A stretch of 64,000 nt of DNA from JAJEAO01 sp963667635. Its GTDB lineage: Bacteria > Acidobacteriota > Vicinamibacteria > Marinacidobacterales > Marinacidobacteraceae. The position numbers and the translations under genes are program-made. The stretch's first letter is position 1; the number at the start of each line of letters is the position of its first letter. The stretch spans positions 868,001 to 932,000 of the forward strand of contig OZ246946.1 of assembly GCA_965232015.1 (NCBI GenBank). The letters are read 5' to 3'. Below the pieces are notes generated by a model. The model was not told where the DNA came from and did no database searches. It saw only the letters and a program-made list of their open reading frames with translations. This document shows, piece by piece, positions 35,663-44,415 of the stretch.

Positions 35663-35932
35663 ATGGTCGTCCGATTCACCGAAGATGTCGTCCCGCTCAC
35701 GGACTTCAAGTCGAATCCCGGCCGGGTGATTCGGCATGCGACGAAAGCCGCCCGACCGGTCCTGCTGACGCGTCGCGGTCGGGGTGTAGCCGTCGTGCAA
35801 GCGGTCGGCGACTTCGACGAGGCCTCCGAGGAACGAGCCTTCCTGCGCGCCGTGGTGGCCGGGCTGGCGGATGTGAAGGCGGGGCGGGAAGTTTCCCTCG
35901 AGGCTGCGAAGTCCCGGCTCGGCATCGCGTAG
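35663..35932 (+). CDS. Phd/YefM family antitoxin
   Basis: 89 residues. The Phd fold is shown by VVPLTDFKSNPGRVIRHATK and PVLLTRRGRGVAVVQAV, then a C-terminal helix (EERAFLRAVVAGLADVKAGR and LEAAKSRLG) that binds the toxin. The ATG at 35663 has GGAGG eight bases upstream. It is followed after four bases by a ParE-type toxin, forming a standard module, with an operator upstream. Confidence 0.92.
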   Translation: MVVRFTEDVVPLTDFKSNPGRVIRHATKAARPVLLTRRGRGVAVVQAVGDFDEASEERAFLRAVVAGLADVKAGREVSLEAAKSRLGIA

Positions 35933-35936
35933 TCTC

Positions 35937-36260
35937 TTGTCGCGTCGAGTCGCGATTCGCCTGACAGAATCCGCCATGGCGGATCTTGAGAGGATGCGTT
36001 CCTGGTACGCGGAACAGGGCGTTCCTTCCGTGGGCGAACGGGTGCTCGACAAAGTGCTCCGTTCGATCTCCCAACTCGAAGACCACCCGCGGATGGGACG
36101 CGTCGTCCCCGAATTCGGCCAGGACTTCTTGCGAGAACTTCTTCGCCCGCCTTGGCGCATTGTTTACCGCTTCGATCGTCGGACCGTTCGGGTGGTCCGC
36201 GTCTGGCGCAGCGAGCGGCCCCTCAGGCTGCCGCGGAGGTCATCCACCGGAGGGGCGTAG
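35937..36260 (+). CDS. RelE/ParE family toxin
   Basis: 107 residues. RRVAIRLTESAMADLERMRS, a middle helix with VLDKVLRSISQLEDHPRMG and a C-terminal strand WRIVYRFDRRTVRVVRVWRS are the RelE/ParE pattern. Likely start is TTG at 35937, four bases after the antitoxin stop. By family it either cleaves mRNA at the ribosome or inhibits gyrase; the sequence alone does not decide. Confidence 0.9.
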   Translation: MSRRVAIRLTESAMADLERMRSWYAEQGVPSVGERVLDKVLRSISQLEDHPRMGRVVPEFGQDFLRELLRPPWRIVYRFDRRTVRVVRVWRSERPLRLPRRSSTGGA

Positions 36261-36431
36261 CGGGGTTGGCCCGATGGAATGTCGCTTCGTCCGATCCAGG
36301 ATGGTGGCTGGCTGCGACGCGCCGAGCGCGTGAGTGACCTTCGGGGCCTGTGCAACGCTGGTCGTCGGCGCGTGCGCACCGATGAGGTTCGTCCCGGGTT
36401 GGTCCGCTCCGGGTCGCCCGCAGCGCTTCCC

Positions 36432-37571
36432 TCAGTCCCGCAACTCGCGCAGGATGTACTCGGCGAAGCTCGGGATCCCCAACTCCCATCGGCCCGGAGC
36501 CGCTTCCCAGATCACGCCGAGGTCCGACAACCGGTCCCGAAGTTCCCAGCCGGATGCTGGCGCGCTCAGCCTCGGGATCGCCGGGGAGAGCACTGCGGTC
36601 AGTTCATGGCGTGACAGTGTGCGTTCCGTCGCACCCTCCCGGTTCTGCATGGCGGCGGCGAGAGGAGGAAGCGCCTCCACGATCCCGGCCCGCTCCGCCT
36701 CGTTCAGCCGATCTGCGTAGAAGAACTCGCGCGCCGCGCGAGCCGCCGCGATCGCCCGCTCCACCGCCGCTTGCGCGATCTCCATCTCTCCGGCTTCGTC
36801 GGCGGCCTCCCATGCCGCGCTCCCGAGGAGCTGCAGGAAATAGGGGTAGTAACCGGACTCCTCCGCGAGGCGGTTCACGGCCTCCTCGGACATCGGCCTG
36901 CCCGCGTCCCGAGCCGGGCCACTCAAGGCCATGATCGCCGAGCCGGAGTCGAGGCGACCGATGGGAACGCGCTCGAACTGGCGTTCGGTGAAGGTGCCGG
37001 CGTCGCGCAGGCGAGCCCGGACACCGGGTGTTCCGGCGACGACCAGCAGGAACGGCGACGAAGTCTCACCGGCGGCCTGGGCGGCGTCGAGCAGGCTCCT
37101 CCCCGCCGCTGGATCCATCGAATGGGCCTCATCCAGGAGGACGACAAGTGGGGAGGTGTCTGCCTCGATCCAGGCGCGGAGCAGGGCGGGGACGTTCCAT
37201 GTGGGGTCTGCAGGCCGGGGGGTGGTCCCCATACCGCCGATCTGCACACCGGTCACACGCGCGTCGTGCAGCCGGGCCCGCTCCTGAAGCTCCCGCACCA
37301 GGCGGTCCGCGCTACCGAGCGCGGCCACGGGCAGCCGCTCGGCGCGCATCCCCCGCCCCCGCGCCATCGCAGCGATGCGGTCGAGGAGCGCGGTCTTGCC
37401 GTTGCCGCGAGGGCCCCAGAACAGGATGCCCTGCGACGGATTCCGTCCGGCGGACAACTCGTGCAGCTTCCGCCCGGCGACGGCGAGCTCGCGATCCCGC
37501 CCGGCGAGAAGCGGCGGCGCCGCTCCCGCTCCGGGCCGGAACGGGTTGGCTTGTGTGGGCAGGAGTTCCAT
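36432..37571 (-). CDS. AAA+ ATPase, paralog 1 of 4
   Basis: 379 residues. The N-terminal motif NPFRPGAGAAPPLLAGRDRE introduces an AAA_16/22-like (Orc1- or STAND-like) ATPase. Walker A is GPRGNGKT (53-60), Walker B LVVLLDEAH (142-150) and a sensor segment VAGTP (178-182). A conserved YPYFLQLLGSAAW follows at 242-254. The C-terminal 100 residues look like a winged helix, ending WELGIPSFAEYIL. No membrane segment. Three paralogs lie in this window. It is downstream of the PIN/RHH module on the same strand. Function unknown; a regulatory or defence ATPase is plausible. Confidence 0.85.
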   Translation of the reverse strand: MELLPTQANPFRPGAGAAPPLLAGRDRELAVAGRKLHELSAGRNPSQGILFWGPRGNGKTALLDRIAAMARGRGMRAERLPVAALGSADRLVRELQERARLHDARVTGVQIGGMGTTPRPADPTWNVPALLRAWIEADTSPLVVLLDEAHSMDPAAGRSLLDAAQAAGETSSPFLLVVAGTPGVRARLRDAGTFTERQFERVPIGRLDSGSAIMALSGPARDAGRPMSEEAVNRLAEESGYYPYFLQLLGSAAWEAADEAGEMEIAQAAVERAIAAARAAREFFYADRLNEAERAGIVEALPPLAAAMQNREGATERTLSRHELTAVLSPAIPRLSAPASGWELRDRLSDLGVIWEAAPGRWELGIPSFAEYILRELRD

Positions 37572-37682
37572 TTCGCTTGAGGTGTCCGACTTCCAGGAAC
37601 CGTGAAGGCTCAGTCACCGAGCCGGATGCTCATCTTCGGTCCGACTCCTGGGGACTTCCGGCCATGCGTCAGGGCTCTTCCC

Positions 37683-38117
37683 TCAGGGGTCCAGGAGCGG
37701 GTTCGTCGAGCGCAGGCCGGGGAATCGTGAGAAGTCGGAATCGTTCGAGTACACGGTCGCTCCGTGTTCGATGGCGTAGGCGGCAATGTGCGCATCGGTG
37801 GTCAGGTTGCCCGTGACATCACCCTCGACGAGAAGGCGCGAGAGAACCTCCCAGTGCCGTGGAGTGGGCTGGAGGAGGGTGGTCCAGGGTTGACTCATCC
37901 AGCCTCGAATCCGGTCCACAGCCCCTTCCATGGAGAGCGGAGCGACGAAGATCTGCGGATTCGTCGTGATGCGCAGGAACGCGACCAGAGTCGGGTACAC
38001 CAGGGCGACAGGAATGGGGGCCGACAGCACGCCATCCCACCAGCGCCGAGCGCGCGAGTGGAACCGGCTCGTCTCATCCACCGAATAGATCAGCACGTTG
38101 GCGTCAGGGAGGATCAC
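37683..38117 (-). CDS. PIN-domain toxin (VapC-like)
   Basis: 144 residues. Acidic metal-binding residues are in LPDANVLIYSVD (first Asp), TTDAHIAAYA and NDSDFSRF, typical of VapC ribonucleases. The GTG at 38117 gives the usual short N-terminus (VILPDANVL) and overlaps the antitoxin stop by 14 bases; a TTG six bases upstream is an alternative. Expected to cleave specific RNAs when freed from its antitoxin. Confidence 0.9.
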   Translation of the reverse strand: MILPDANVLIYSVDETSRFHSRARRWWDGVLSAPIPVALVYPTLVAFLRITTNPQIFVAPLSMEGAVDRIRGWMSQPWTTLLQPTPRHWEVLSRLLVEGDVTGNLTTDAHIAAYAIEHGATVYSNDSDFSRFPGLRSTNPLLDP

Positions 38118-38382
38118 CGGCAAGGTCCTTCTGGCGCTCCCGCCAGGCTTCGGTCTCGAACTCGTCGGCGAGCTGATTGAGCCTCCTGGGGTCGATTCCG
38201 GGCCGCAACCGCAGCGCCTGGGGCTCCGTTCGGTACGGCCGGGCGGGGGTCGGCTCGATTTCCGCTCGAAGGCCGGCGCGGAGCAGCGAGTTCACGATCT
38301 TCTTCAGGGAGCCGGCGCCGTTTCGACGACGATCCCGAATCGCATCGGCTACATCGTCATCCAGCGTGAGCGTGGTACGCAT
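38104..38382 (-). CDS. Ribbon-helix-helix antitoxin
   Basis: 92 residues. MRTTLTLDDDVADAIRDRRR with SLKKIVNSLLRAGL is a ribbon-helix-helix DNA-binding domain (strand, helix, helix). The C-terminal part (RLRPGIDPRRLNQLADEFET) should wrap the PIN toxin. It overlaps the PIN gene, forming a vapBC-like operon. A second copy truncated after codon 31 lies at 39572-39784. Confidence 0.88.
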   Translation of the reverse strand: MRTTLTLDDDVADAIRDRRRNGAGSLKKIVNSLLRAGLRAEIEPTPARPYRTEPQALRLRPGIDPRRLNQLADEFETEAWRERQKDLAGDPP

Positions 38383-38422
38383 AACGGCATCATAGAGTCA
38401 ACTTCCCATGATGTCCAGAGCA

Positions 38423-39562
38423 TCACGACTGCTGTGCTCGTGCGTCTCGATCGAGCACGTAGTCGCCGAAACTCGGGATCCCGATCTCCCAGATGGCGTC
38501 ACGGATCTCCCACAGGATGCCGAGGTCCTCGAGATGACTCCACAGTTGGGCGGACTCGAAAGCTCCCGCGCATCGCCGGGCCGCGCCCGCGAGCACGACC
38601 TCCAGAGCGCCCTCGCGGAGTCCTCCATCCGCCGCCTTGATCGAGGACGCCAAGGGCCGCAGCGCAGCGTGAATCCCGCGCCGTCGCGCCTCGGCGAATC
38701 GGTCTCCGTAGAAGATGCCGATCGGGCGCCGGGAGTTGGCGACCCCGCGGCGCGCTGAGTCTTCGGAGATCACCGACTCGCCGGCCTCTTGCGCAGCGTC
38801 CCAGGCGGCGCTCCCCAGGAGTTGAACGAAGAACGGATAGTCCTGCGATGCCGCGGCCAGGAGCGCCAGGGCCTCTCGACTGAACGGATGTCCTGAGTCA
38901 CGGGCGGGTTGCATCAACCCTTCGCGGGTGGCTTCGGGGTCGAGTCGGCCAATGGGCATGCGCTCGAACTGGCGCTCGGTGAATGTCCCGGCGTTGCGCA
39001 GGCGGGCGCGAACTCCCGGGGTGCCGGCGACGACGAGGAGGAACGGCGGAGTCGTCGCGCCCGCCTGCTGAACCGCGTCGAAGAGGCTCATCCCGGCGTC
39101 GGGAGCGACCGTGTGCGCCTCGTCCACCAGGATGACCAACGGCGATCCCACTGCCGTGATCCAGGCGCGGAGCAGGGCGGGGACGCTCCCTGTGGGGTCT
39201 GCAGGTCGGGAGGTCGCTCCCGTCCCGGCGATCTGCACTCCCGTCACGCGCGAGTCGTGGAGCCCGACGCGCTCCTGAAGGTCCCGAACCAGGCGGTCGT
39301 CGCTGGTGAGCGCAGGCACGGGGAGACGCTCGGCGCGCATCCCGTGCTCCCGCGCCATCGCGGCGATTCGGTCGAGCAGCGCCGTCTTGCCGTTGCCGCG
39401 GGGGCCCCAGAACAGGATGCCCTGCGACGGGGTCTGTCCGGAAGTCAGCTCGTCCAGCTTGCGCTCGGCGACTGCAAGTTCGCGCTCCCGCCCGGCGAGA
39501 AGCGGCGGCTTCGCGCCCGCGCCCGGCCGGAAGGGGTTGATCCCGGTGGACAGCCGGCTCAT
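38423..39562 (-). CDS. AAA+ ATPase, paralog 2 of 4 (mosaic)
   Basis: 379 residues, same architecture as paralog 1: NPFRPGAG motif, GPRGNGKT Walker A, LVILVDEAH Walker B and VAGTP sensor. Residues 1 to about 208 align with paralog 1 without gaps and are clearly more similar to it than the rest is. From SQDYPFFVQLLGSAAW to the end, WEIGIPSFGDYVLDRD, the tail follows paralog 3. This suggests recombination near codon 208. A TAGGCT hexamer lies six bases before the ATG, as it does in paralog 3. It precedes the intact antitoxin gene by 40 bases. Confidence 0.85.
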   Translation of the reverse strand: MSRLSTGINPFRPGAGAKPPLLAGRERELAVAERKLDELTSGQTPSQGILFWGPRGNGKTALLDRIAAMAREHGMRAERLPVPALTSDDRLVRDLQERVGLHDSRVTGVQIAGTGATSRPADPTGSVPALLRAWITAVGSPLVILVDEAHTVAPDAGMSLFDAVQQAGATTPPFLLVVAGTPGVRARLRNAGTFTERQFERMPIGRLDPEATREGLMQPARDSGHPFSREALALLAAASQDYPFFVQLLGSAAWDAAQEAGESVISEDSARRGVANSRRPIGIFYGDRFAEARRRGIHAALRPLASSIKAADGGLREGALEVVLAGAARRCAGAFESAQLWSHLEDLGILWEIRDAIWEIGIPSFGDYVLDRDARAQQS

Positions 39563-39571
39563 GCGTTCAGC

Positions 39572-39784
39572 CTATCCGAGCGGCCCCGCCGCGAGCCCGC
39601 CGGGGTGCGCCGTAGCGCTGACTTGAGAGGGTCCGGCCCGGTCCCGCCGCCCGCCCCGGCGCCAGGTTTGGCTCGGGAGCGAGTCCTGGAAGTTGACGAT
39701 CTGTTTCAGGGAGCAGGCGCCCCTTCGGCGACGATCCCGAATCGCTTCGGCGACATCGTCGTCCAGAGTCAGAGTCGTACGCAT
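39572..39784 (-). pseudogene. Truncated ribbon-helix-helix antitoxin at a duplication junction
   Basis: Codons 1-31 (MRTTLTLDDDVAEAIRDRRR then GACSLKQIVN) match the intact antitoxin at 38104-38382. From there the frame runs into the TonB-tail repeat (39692-39658) and reads arginine/glycine-rich non-antitoxin sequence to a chance stop. The second helix and the toxin-binding tail are lost, and no PIN gene follows. It marks the end point of a roughly 1.4-kb tandem duplication. Confidence 0.85.
39658..39692 (-). repeat. Internal copy of the TonB-tail repeat
   Basis: A 35-bp sequence containing GCCAGGTTTGGCTCGGGAGC, identical in 33 of 35 positions to 41073-41107. It is fused directly to codon 31 of the truncated antitoxin. 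Spacing between copies is 1415 bp, against 1402 bp between the ATPase ends and between the two antitoxin starts. Confidence 0.85.
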
Positions 39785-39824
39785 AGCCGCATCGTAGAAC
39801 GGACCCTTGATGATGTCCAGAGCA

Positions 39825-40961
39825 TCACAACGGTCGTGCCGGTCCGTCCCGATCCAGGATGTAGTCGCCGAAACTCGGGATGCCCATCTCCCAGCCGCCG
39901 TCCGGAGTCTCCCAGAGGACTCCGAGATCGCTCAGCGTCTCGATCATCCGGGCGCGGCTCTCATCCGTTCCCCGTGGGGCGGCGGATCGCAGGAGAGAAC
40001 GAATCCCCTCATCGGACAGCCTCCGCGCCGACTGTCGCATTGCGAGCGCGAGGGGCTCCAGCAATCTCTCCACGCCCCGGCTGCGCGCCTCCTGAAAACG
40101 CTCCAGGTAGAAGGTCTGGATTTCCTCCCGCGCGGAAACGATGGCCTCGCGCACCGATGACTCCCGGATTCCTCCGCGTCCCGCGTGTTCCGCCGCGGCC
40201 CACGCTGCGCTTCCCAGGAGCTGGACGAAGAATGGGTAGTCCTGCGAGCGCCGAGCCAGAGGTCGCACGCCGCTCGGAGTGAAGGGCCGTCCGGCGCGAA
40301 GGGCGGGCTCTTCGAGCGCCCGCCGAGTGTCTGACCGATGCAGTCTGCCGATGCGGAGCCGTCGGAACGCCCGCTCGCTGTTCGTCCGGATCTGCCGCAG
40401 GCGTCTGGGCGCGTCTGGTGTTCCAGCGAAGACGAGGAGGAAAGGAAGCTCCTCATCCGCGGCCAACTGGATCGCATCGAGGAAGACCTGCCCGGCATCC
40501 ACCGAGAGTGTCTGCGCCTCGTCCACCAGGACGACGAGCGGTCCGCCCGGCTCCCCCGCCCACCTCAGGAACAGCTCGGGCACGTCGTCAGAACGCGCAA
40601 CCGATTCCACCGAGGCCCCAACCGGGCCGAGCTGCACCCCGGTGAGACGAGGCGCCGTTGCCTCGACCAACAGGGCGAGCCGACGGGCGAGCGTCTCGCG
40701 ATCCCGGAAGGCGGAGGGAGGCACGATCCCGGCTCGAAGCCCCCGTGCATGGCTCCGCCGAGCGATCTCTCCGAGCAGAACCGTCTTGCCGTGCCCGCGC
40801 GGGCCGTAGAGGAGCAGTCCGCGAGGGGGCGCGCGGCCGGATGCCAGTTCCCCCAGTTTGCGGTCGGCGACCGCGAGTTCGCGGTCCCGCCCGGCGAGGA
40901 GCGGCGGCGTCGCGCCCGCGCCCGGCCGGAACGGGTTGATTCCCGTGGGCAGCCGCTTCAT
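39825..40961 (-). CDS. AAA+ ATPase, paralog 3 of 4
   Basis: 378 residues. NPFRPGAGATPPLLAGRDRE, Walker A GPRGHGKT, Walker B LVVLVDEAQ (Gln replaces the His of its paralogs), FAGTPDAPRR sensor region, SQDYPFFVQLLGSAAW, and WEMGIPSFGDYILDRD at the end. It is more distant from paralog 1 in its N-half than paralog 2 is. TAGGCT lies six bases before the start. Located between the TonB gene tail and the truncated antitoxin. Confidence 0.85.
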   Translation of the reverse strand: MKRLPTGINPFRPGAGATPPLLAGRDRELAVADRKLGELASGRAPPRGLLLYGPRGHGKTVLLGEIARRSHARGLRAGIVPPSAFRDRETLARRLALLVEATAPRLTGVQLGPVGASVESVARSDDVPELFLRWAGEPGGPLVVLVDEAQTLSVDAGQVFLDAIQLAADEELPFLLVFAGTPDAPRRLRQIRTNSERAFRRLRIGRLHRSDTRRALEEPALRAGRPFTPSGVRPLARRSQDYPFFVQLLGSAAWAAAEHAGRGGIRESSVREAIVSAREEIQTFYLERFQEARSRGVERLLEPLALAMRQSARRLSDEGIRSLLRSAAPRGTDESRARMIETLSDLGVLWETPDGGWEMGIPSFGDYILDRDGPARPL

Positions 40962-41072
40962 GGGTTCAGCCTACCCCACCCGTTTCTCGGCGGCAGTCCG
41001 CGGTGGGATGGGCGGAGTCGTCGGGTCGAAGGACCCCGTACAGCCGAACGCCCGGGCCACCGAAGCGGCCCG

Positions 41073-41107
41073 GGCGCCAGGTTTGGCTCGGGAGCGAGGC
41101 CTAGAAG
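41073..41107 (-). repeat. TonB-tail repeat, original copy
   Basis: Covers the last two codons and stop of the TonB-receptor gene plus 28 bases of trailer. It is repeated at 39658-39692 with two mismatches. It is the outer boundary of the ATPase duplication unit. Confidence 0.8.
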
Positions 41108-44100
41108 CGGAGGGTTCCGCGAAGGAGCATCGTCCGGGCGTTCTGCCGGCTCCTCAGCTCGAGGAAGGCGGCCTTCCACGTCCGGTTCGCACCGCTATAG
41201 GTGAACTGGTTGTGGTTCGCCGCGTCGAGCAGGTTGAAGACCTGCGCCGACAGCTCGAGCGAGGTCGGGCCGAACGGCACGATCTTGCCGAGCGAGAAGC
41301 CCACCGTGTGGACGGTCGGCGCCGCCACCTGGAGCTCACCGCGGTCCGCGCCGACGATGCGGTAGCGCGTCGCCAGCGGGTTCGAGAAGTCGTTGTTGGA
41401 GCTGCCCGGGCCGTACTGCGTGACCTGCGGGTCGTCCGCGGCGAGCCGGCTGATCGGCGGGCCGGACCACGGGCCGGCGTTCGCCGTGTAGCTCACCGCC
41501 AGGGTCACGTCGTAGGGCATCAGGTAGCTCATGCCGCCCCGAACCGAGAACTGTCGCCAGGTCGGCGCGTAGGACAGGGCGCTGCTGTCACGCAGCGTGT
41601 CGTGCTCGTTGTTGCCGCGCGGCATGTAGAGCGCCTTGCTGGAGTTGAACTTCTCCGGCTGGATGAAGTACGCCGGATCGGTCGGGTTCCAGTCGCCGGC
41701 GAATCCCTGCCACTGCCGGCTGACGTTCAGCGTGGCCGACATCCGCTCGGTGCGGCGAGTGGTGGTGATCTCGAGGGCCGTGTACACCAGCTTGCTCCAA
41801 CTGTTGTTGGTCTGCTGCATGATGTCGCCGTACGCGATATCCACCGCGCCGTACTGGAACTGGCCCAGTGGCGTCGGCGCGGGCGATGAGGACGGGTAGA
41901 ACCCGTTCTGCTCGAGCAGCGCGTAGTTGTCGGTGTAGCGGCGGTGCACCAGCGCCACGTCCATGGCGAACTGGCCCTGGAACTGGCGGCGCACGCCGAT
42001 GATCGCCTCGTCCACGAAGGGCTGGCCGATGTCCGTGTCGAACAGGTACTCCCGGGGGATGCCCTCGGAAGGCGGTGTATAGCGCGAGAAGTCCGCCACG
42101 CCGTCTCCGTCATGGTCCCACTCGGTGTAGCTACCGACCGACGAGGCGCCGTGGACCCGCGTGATGTTGTCCCGGCCATTCATCTGCTCGTGGACCCGGC
42201 CGATGTTGCCTCGCAGGATGTTGCGGCCGTCCTCGGTGAGCTGGTAGGCAAACCCGGCGCGCGGGCCGAGCGCCAGCGTGTTCATCCGGTCGAAGTTCTG
42301 GACGTTGTCGTAGCGCTTCACGAAGTCGGCGCGGACGCCGATATTCATGGTGAGGCGCTCCACCGGCTTCCAGGAATCCTGGAGATAGACACCGATGTCG
42401 CTGTCCTGGGCGTCGATCGTTTTGAGAGTGTCGATCGGGCCATTCGCATCGCCGGTGCGGCCCCGGGCGAACCAGCGGGTCCCGACGGCCTGACGCGGAT
42501 CACTGGTCGGGTTGCCGTTCGCGTCCACGATCGTGTGGTCCTGCCAGTTCCAGCCCGTCTCGGTCGCATAGACCGTCGTGCTGGGATAGGTGTTCCACGG
42601 AGCGGCGTAAACGCCGAAGCCGATCTCATGAGAGCCGGCGGCGTTGTCCAGGTAATGCGTCATGTCGGCGCGCAGGAGGGCCAGGCGGGCCGGGCGATCC
42701 GATCCGCCCCCGGTGCCGAGAGCAGCGATGCGGCCGCCGCCGCTGGTTGTGCCGGAATCGTTGACCGAATACCCGGCCTCGATTTCGACGTAGGTCGCGA
42801 GGCTGTCCAACTGGGGCTGGATCTCGCGTGGCACCTGGGACGCCTTGTCGTTGTAAGAGAACGTGAACTGTCCGGTCGTCGAGGCGCCGAAGACCGAGGT
42901 CAGCTTGGCGCCGTAGAGGTTGCCGCCCGTCTGCACGGTGAAGCGCGGCGCGAGGTCGTACTCGCGGTTCGAGGTGTTCTCGGTTGTGTCGCGCTGGAAA
43001 TAGACGTTCAGTTCGTGGCTGCCGCTCAACTGCGCGCTGACCTTGGCGTAGGGCTGATGGCTCTGCGTGGTGTTGATGAACTCGTCATAGACCGGCGTGG
43101 TGCCGAGTCCGCCGCCGAGCGGGATGCCGGACAGGTTCGTCAAACGCTCGATGTCGGTGGAGCCCCGGCTGATGCGGGCGCCCAGGTCGGCGTAACGATA
43201 GGAGGCGAAGAACCACGCCTGGTCACGCACGATCGGGCCACCGAGCGAGAAATCAGTCTGCTTGACCAGATGAGCGGTCGGTGTGCCGGCCGCCGCGTCG
43301 CGACCCTCCGGCGGGGTGTACACGCCGAGGGCCTGGAAGTTGGCCTTCTCCGACGCGAACGGGTTGAAGCCGCTCGGAAGCTCGTTGTCTCCGAAGAAAC
43401 CACCCGAACCAGCCTCGTCACCGGTGCCCCAGTCGAACTCCTGCCAATCCTGGGCTGCGGAGGCGGTGATGTCGTTACCGCCGCTTCGCGTCACAACGTT
43501 GATGATGAGGCCGGTCCCCATCGGGTCCTTGGCCTCGGCGCCGCCGGTCTTGACCGACATGTCTTCCATCATGTCCGCGTTCATGCCGACGTAGGTGACC
43601 TGCGAATCGGTGTAGCCGGCCGCCGCCATGCCCTCGAGCTGGATCACGTGGGCGAAGTGCTCGGTCGCGTGGCCGAAATAGACCATGCGGCCGGAGCCGT
43701 CATCGAAGGGACGGGCGTTCACGCCGGGCGTCATCTCGAGGAAGTCGCTCCAGTTGCCGCGAGCCTGGATGGGCAGGTCGCGCTGGAGGTCGCCCTCGAT
43801 CGTGAGGATGTTGCCGGGCCGGGAGATCTCGAGCATCGGCGTCTCGGCCGTGACCGTCACGGTCTCCTGGACGCTGCTGATCGACATCACCGGGTCCACG
43901 CCGAGGTTGGTGCTGGCGCGAACCAGGATGCCTTCCTGGCGGTAGGTGGCGAATCCGGAGAGCGCCGCCTCGAGGACGTAGTCCCCCACCGGCAGGTTCA
44001 GAAAGCGATATCCGCCCTGGCCGTCGGTGACTGCGGTCTCGGCCGAGATCAGCGCCGGGCTCATGATGGTGACCGTGACGCCGGGCAGCACGGCGCCGGT

Positions 44101-44208
44101 GTCGTCGGTGACCGAGCCGCGGATGCTCGAGTCTCCGGCCTGTCCGAACGCGAGCGCCGGAAAGGCCAGGCACGCCGCGAGAAGCAGCGCGAAAGTGGGC
44201 TTTCGCAT
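41101..44208 (-). CDS. TonB-dependent receptor with carboxypeptidase-regulatory-like N-domain (Oar-like)
   Basis: 1035 residues. Signal peptide (about 1-23). A CarboxypepD_reg-like domain (about 25-110) has IRGSVTDDTGAVLPGVTVTI and GGYRFLNLPVGDYVLEA. A plug domain (about 115-240) is followed by a large barrel ending in LLRGTLRF with the terminal aromatic. This architecture is abundant in Acidobacteriota. It likely imports oligosaccharides, peptides or metal complexes using TonB energy; the substrate is unknown. AGGAGG precedes the ATG by seven bases, and a well-formed promoter lies at 44290-44318. Confidence 0.93.
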   Translation of the reverse strand: MRKPTFALLLAACLAFPALAFGQAGDSSIRGSVTDDTGAVLPGVTVTIMSPALISAETAVTDGQGGYRFLNLPVGDYVLEAALSGFATYRQEGILVRASTNLGVDPVMSISSVQETVTVTAETPMLEISRPGNILTIEGDLQRDLPIQARGNWSDFLEMTPGVNARPFDDGSGRMVYFGHATEHFAHVIQLEGMAAAGYTDSQVTYVGMNADMMEDMSVKTGGAEAKDPMGTGLIINVVTRSGGNDITASAAQDWQEFDWGTGDEAGSGGFFGDNELPSGFNPFASEKANFQALGVYTPPEGRDAAAGTPTAHLVKQTDFSLGGPIVRDQAWFFASYRYADLGARISRGSTDIERLTNLSGIPLGGGLGTTPVYDEFINTTQSHQPYAKVSAQLSGSHELNVYFQRDTTENTSNREYDLAPRFTVQTGGNLYGAKLTSVFGASTTGQFTFSYNDKASQVPREIQPQLDSLATYVEIEAGYSVNDSGTTSGGGRIAALGTGGGSDRPARLALLRADMTHYLDNAAGSHEIGFGVYAAPWNTYPSTTVYATETGWNWQDHTIVDANGNPTSDPRQAVGTRWFARGRTGDANGPIDTLKTIDAQDSDIGVYLQDSWKPVERLTMNIGVRADFVKRYDNVQNFDRMNTLALGPRAGFAYQLTEDGRNILRGNIGRVHEQMNGRDNITRVHGASSVGSYTEWDHDGDGVADFSRYTPPSEGIPREYLFDTDIGQPFVDEAIIGVRRQFQGQFAMDVALVHRRYTDNYALLEQNGFYPSSSPAPTPLGQFQYGAVDIAYGDIMQQTNNSWSKLVYTALEITTTRRTERMSATLNVSRQWQGFAGDWNPTDPAYFIQPEKFNSSKALYMPRGNNEHDTLRDSSALSYAPTWRQFSVRGGMSYLMPYDVTLAVSYTANAGPWSGPPISRLAADDPQVTQYGPGSSNNDFSNPLATRYRIVGADRGELQVAAPTVHTVGFSLGKIVPFGPTSLELSAQVFNLLDAANHNQFTYSGANRTWKAAFLELRSRQNARTMLLRGTLRF

Positions 44209-44289
44209 GGTTCCTCCTGATGGAAAGATGACTTGTTGAACGGAGGCCGGACGACGGAACTCCGCGGGTTCGGGGATGTAAGGGCAACG

Positions 44290-44318
44290 ATTATGCCAGA
44301 AACGCGAGTGCTGCCCAA
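44290..44318 (-). promoter_or_regulatory. Sigma70-type promoter of the TonB-receptor gene
   Basis: On the minus strand, TTGGGC (44318-44313) and CATAAT (44295-44290) are separated by exactly 17 bases, giving a leader of about 75 bases before the ATG at 44208. It is the best-formed promoter I see in the window. Confidence 0.6.
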
Positions 44319-44415
44319 CCGGGGTCCCAAGTGCAAGTCCTGTCGGAAGATCGCGCGGGAGAGCCGGTGCCTCCCGCGGGCTCCCGATCCACGAATTCGG
44401 ACGGCTGGCGTCAGT

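Noticed and set aside
36261..36431. Possible short gene between parE and ATPase 1
   Set aside because: Short frames on both strands lack a good start, ribosome-binding site or protein-like composition. I see nothing definable in this gap.
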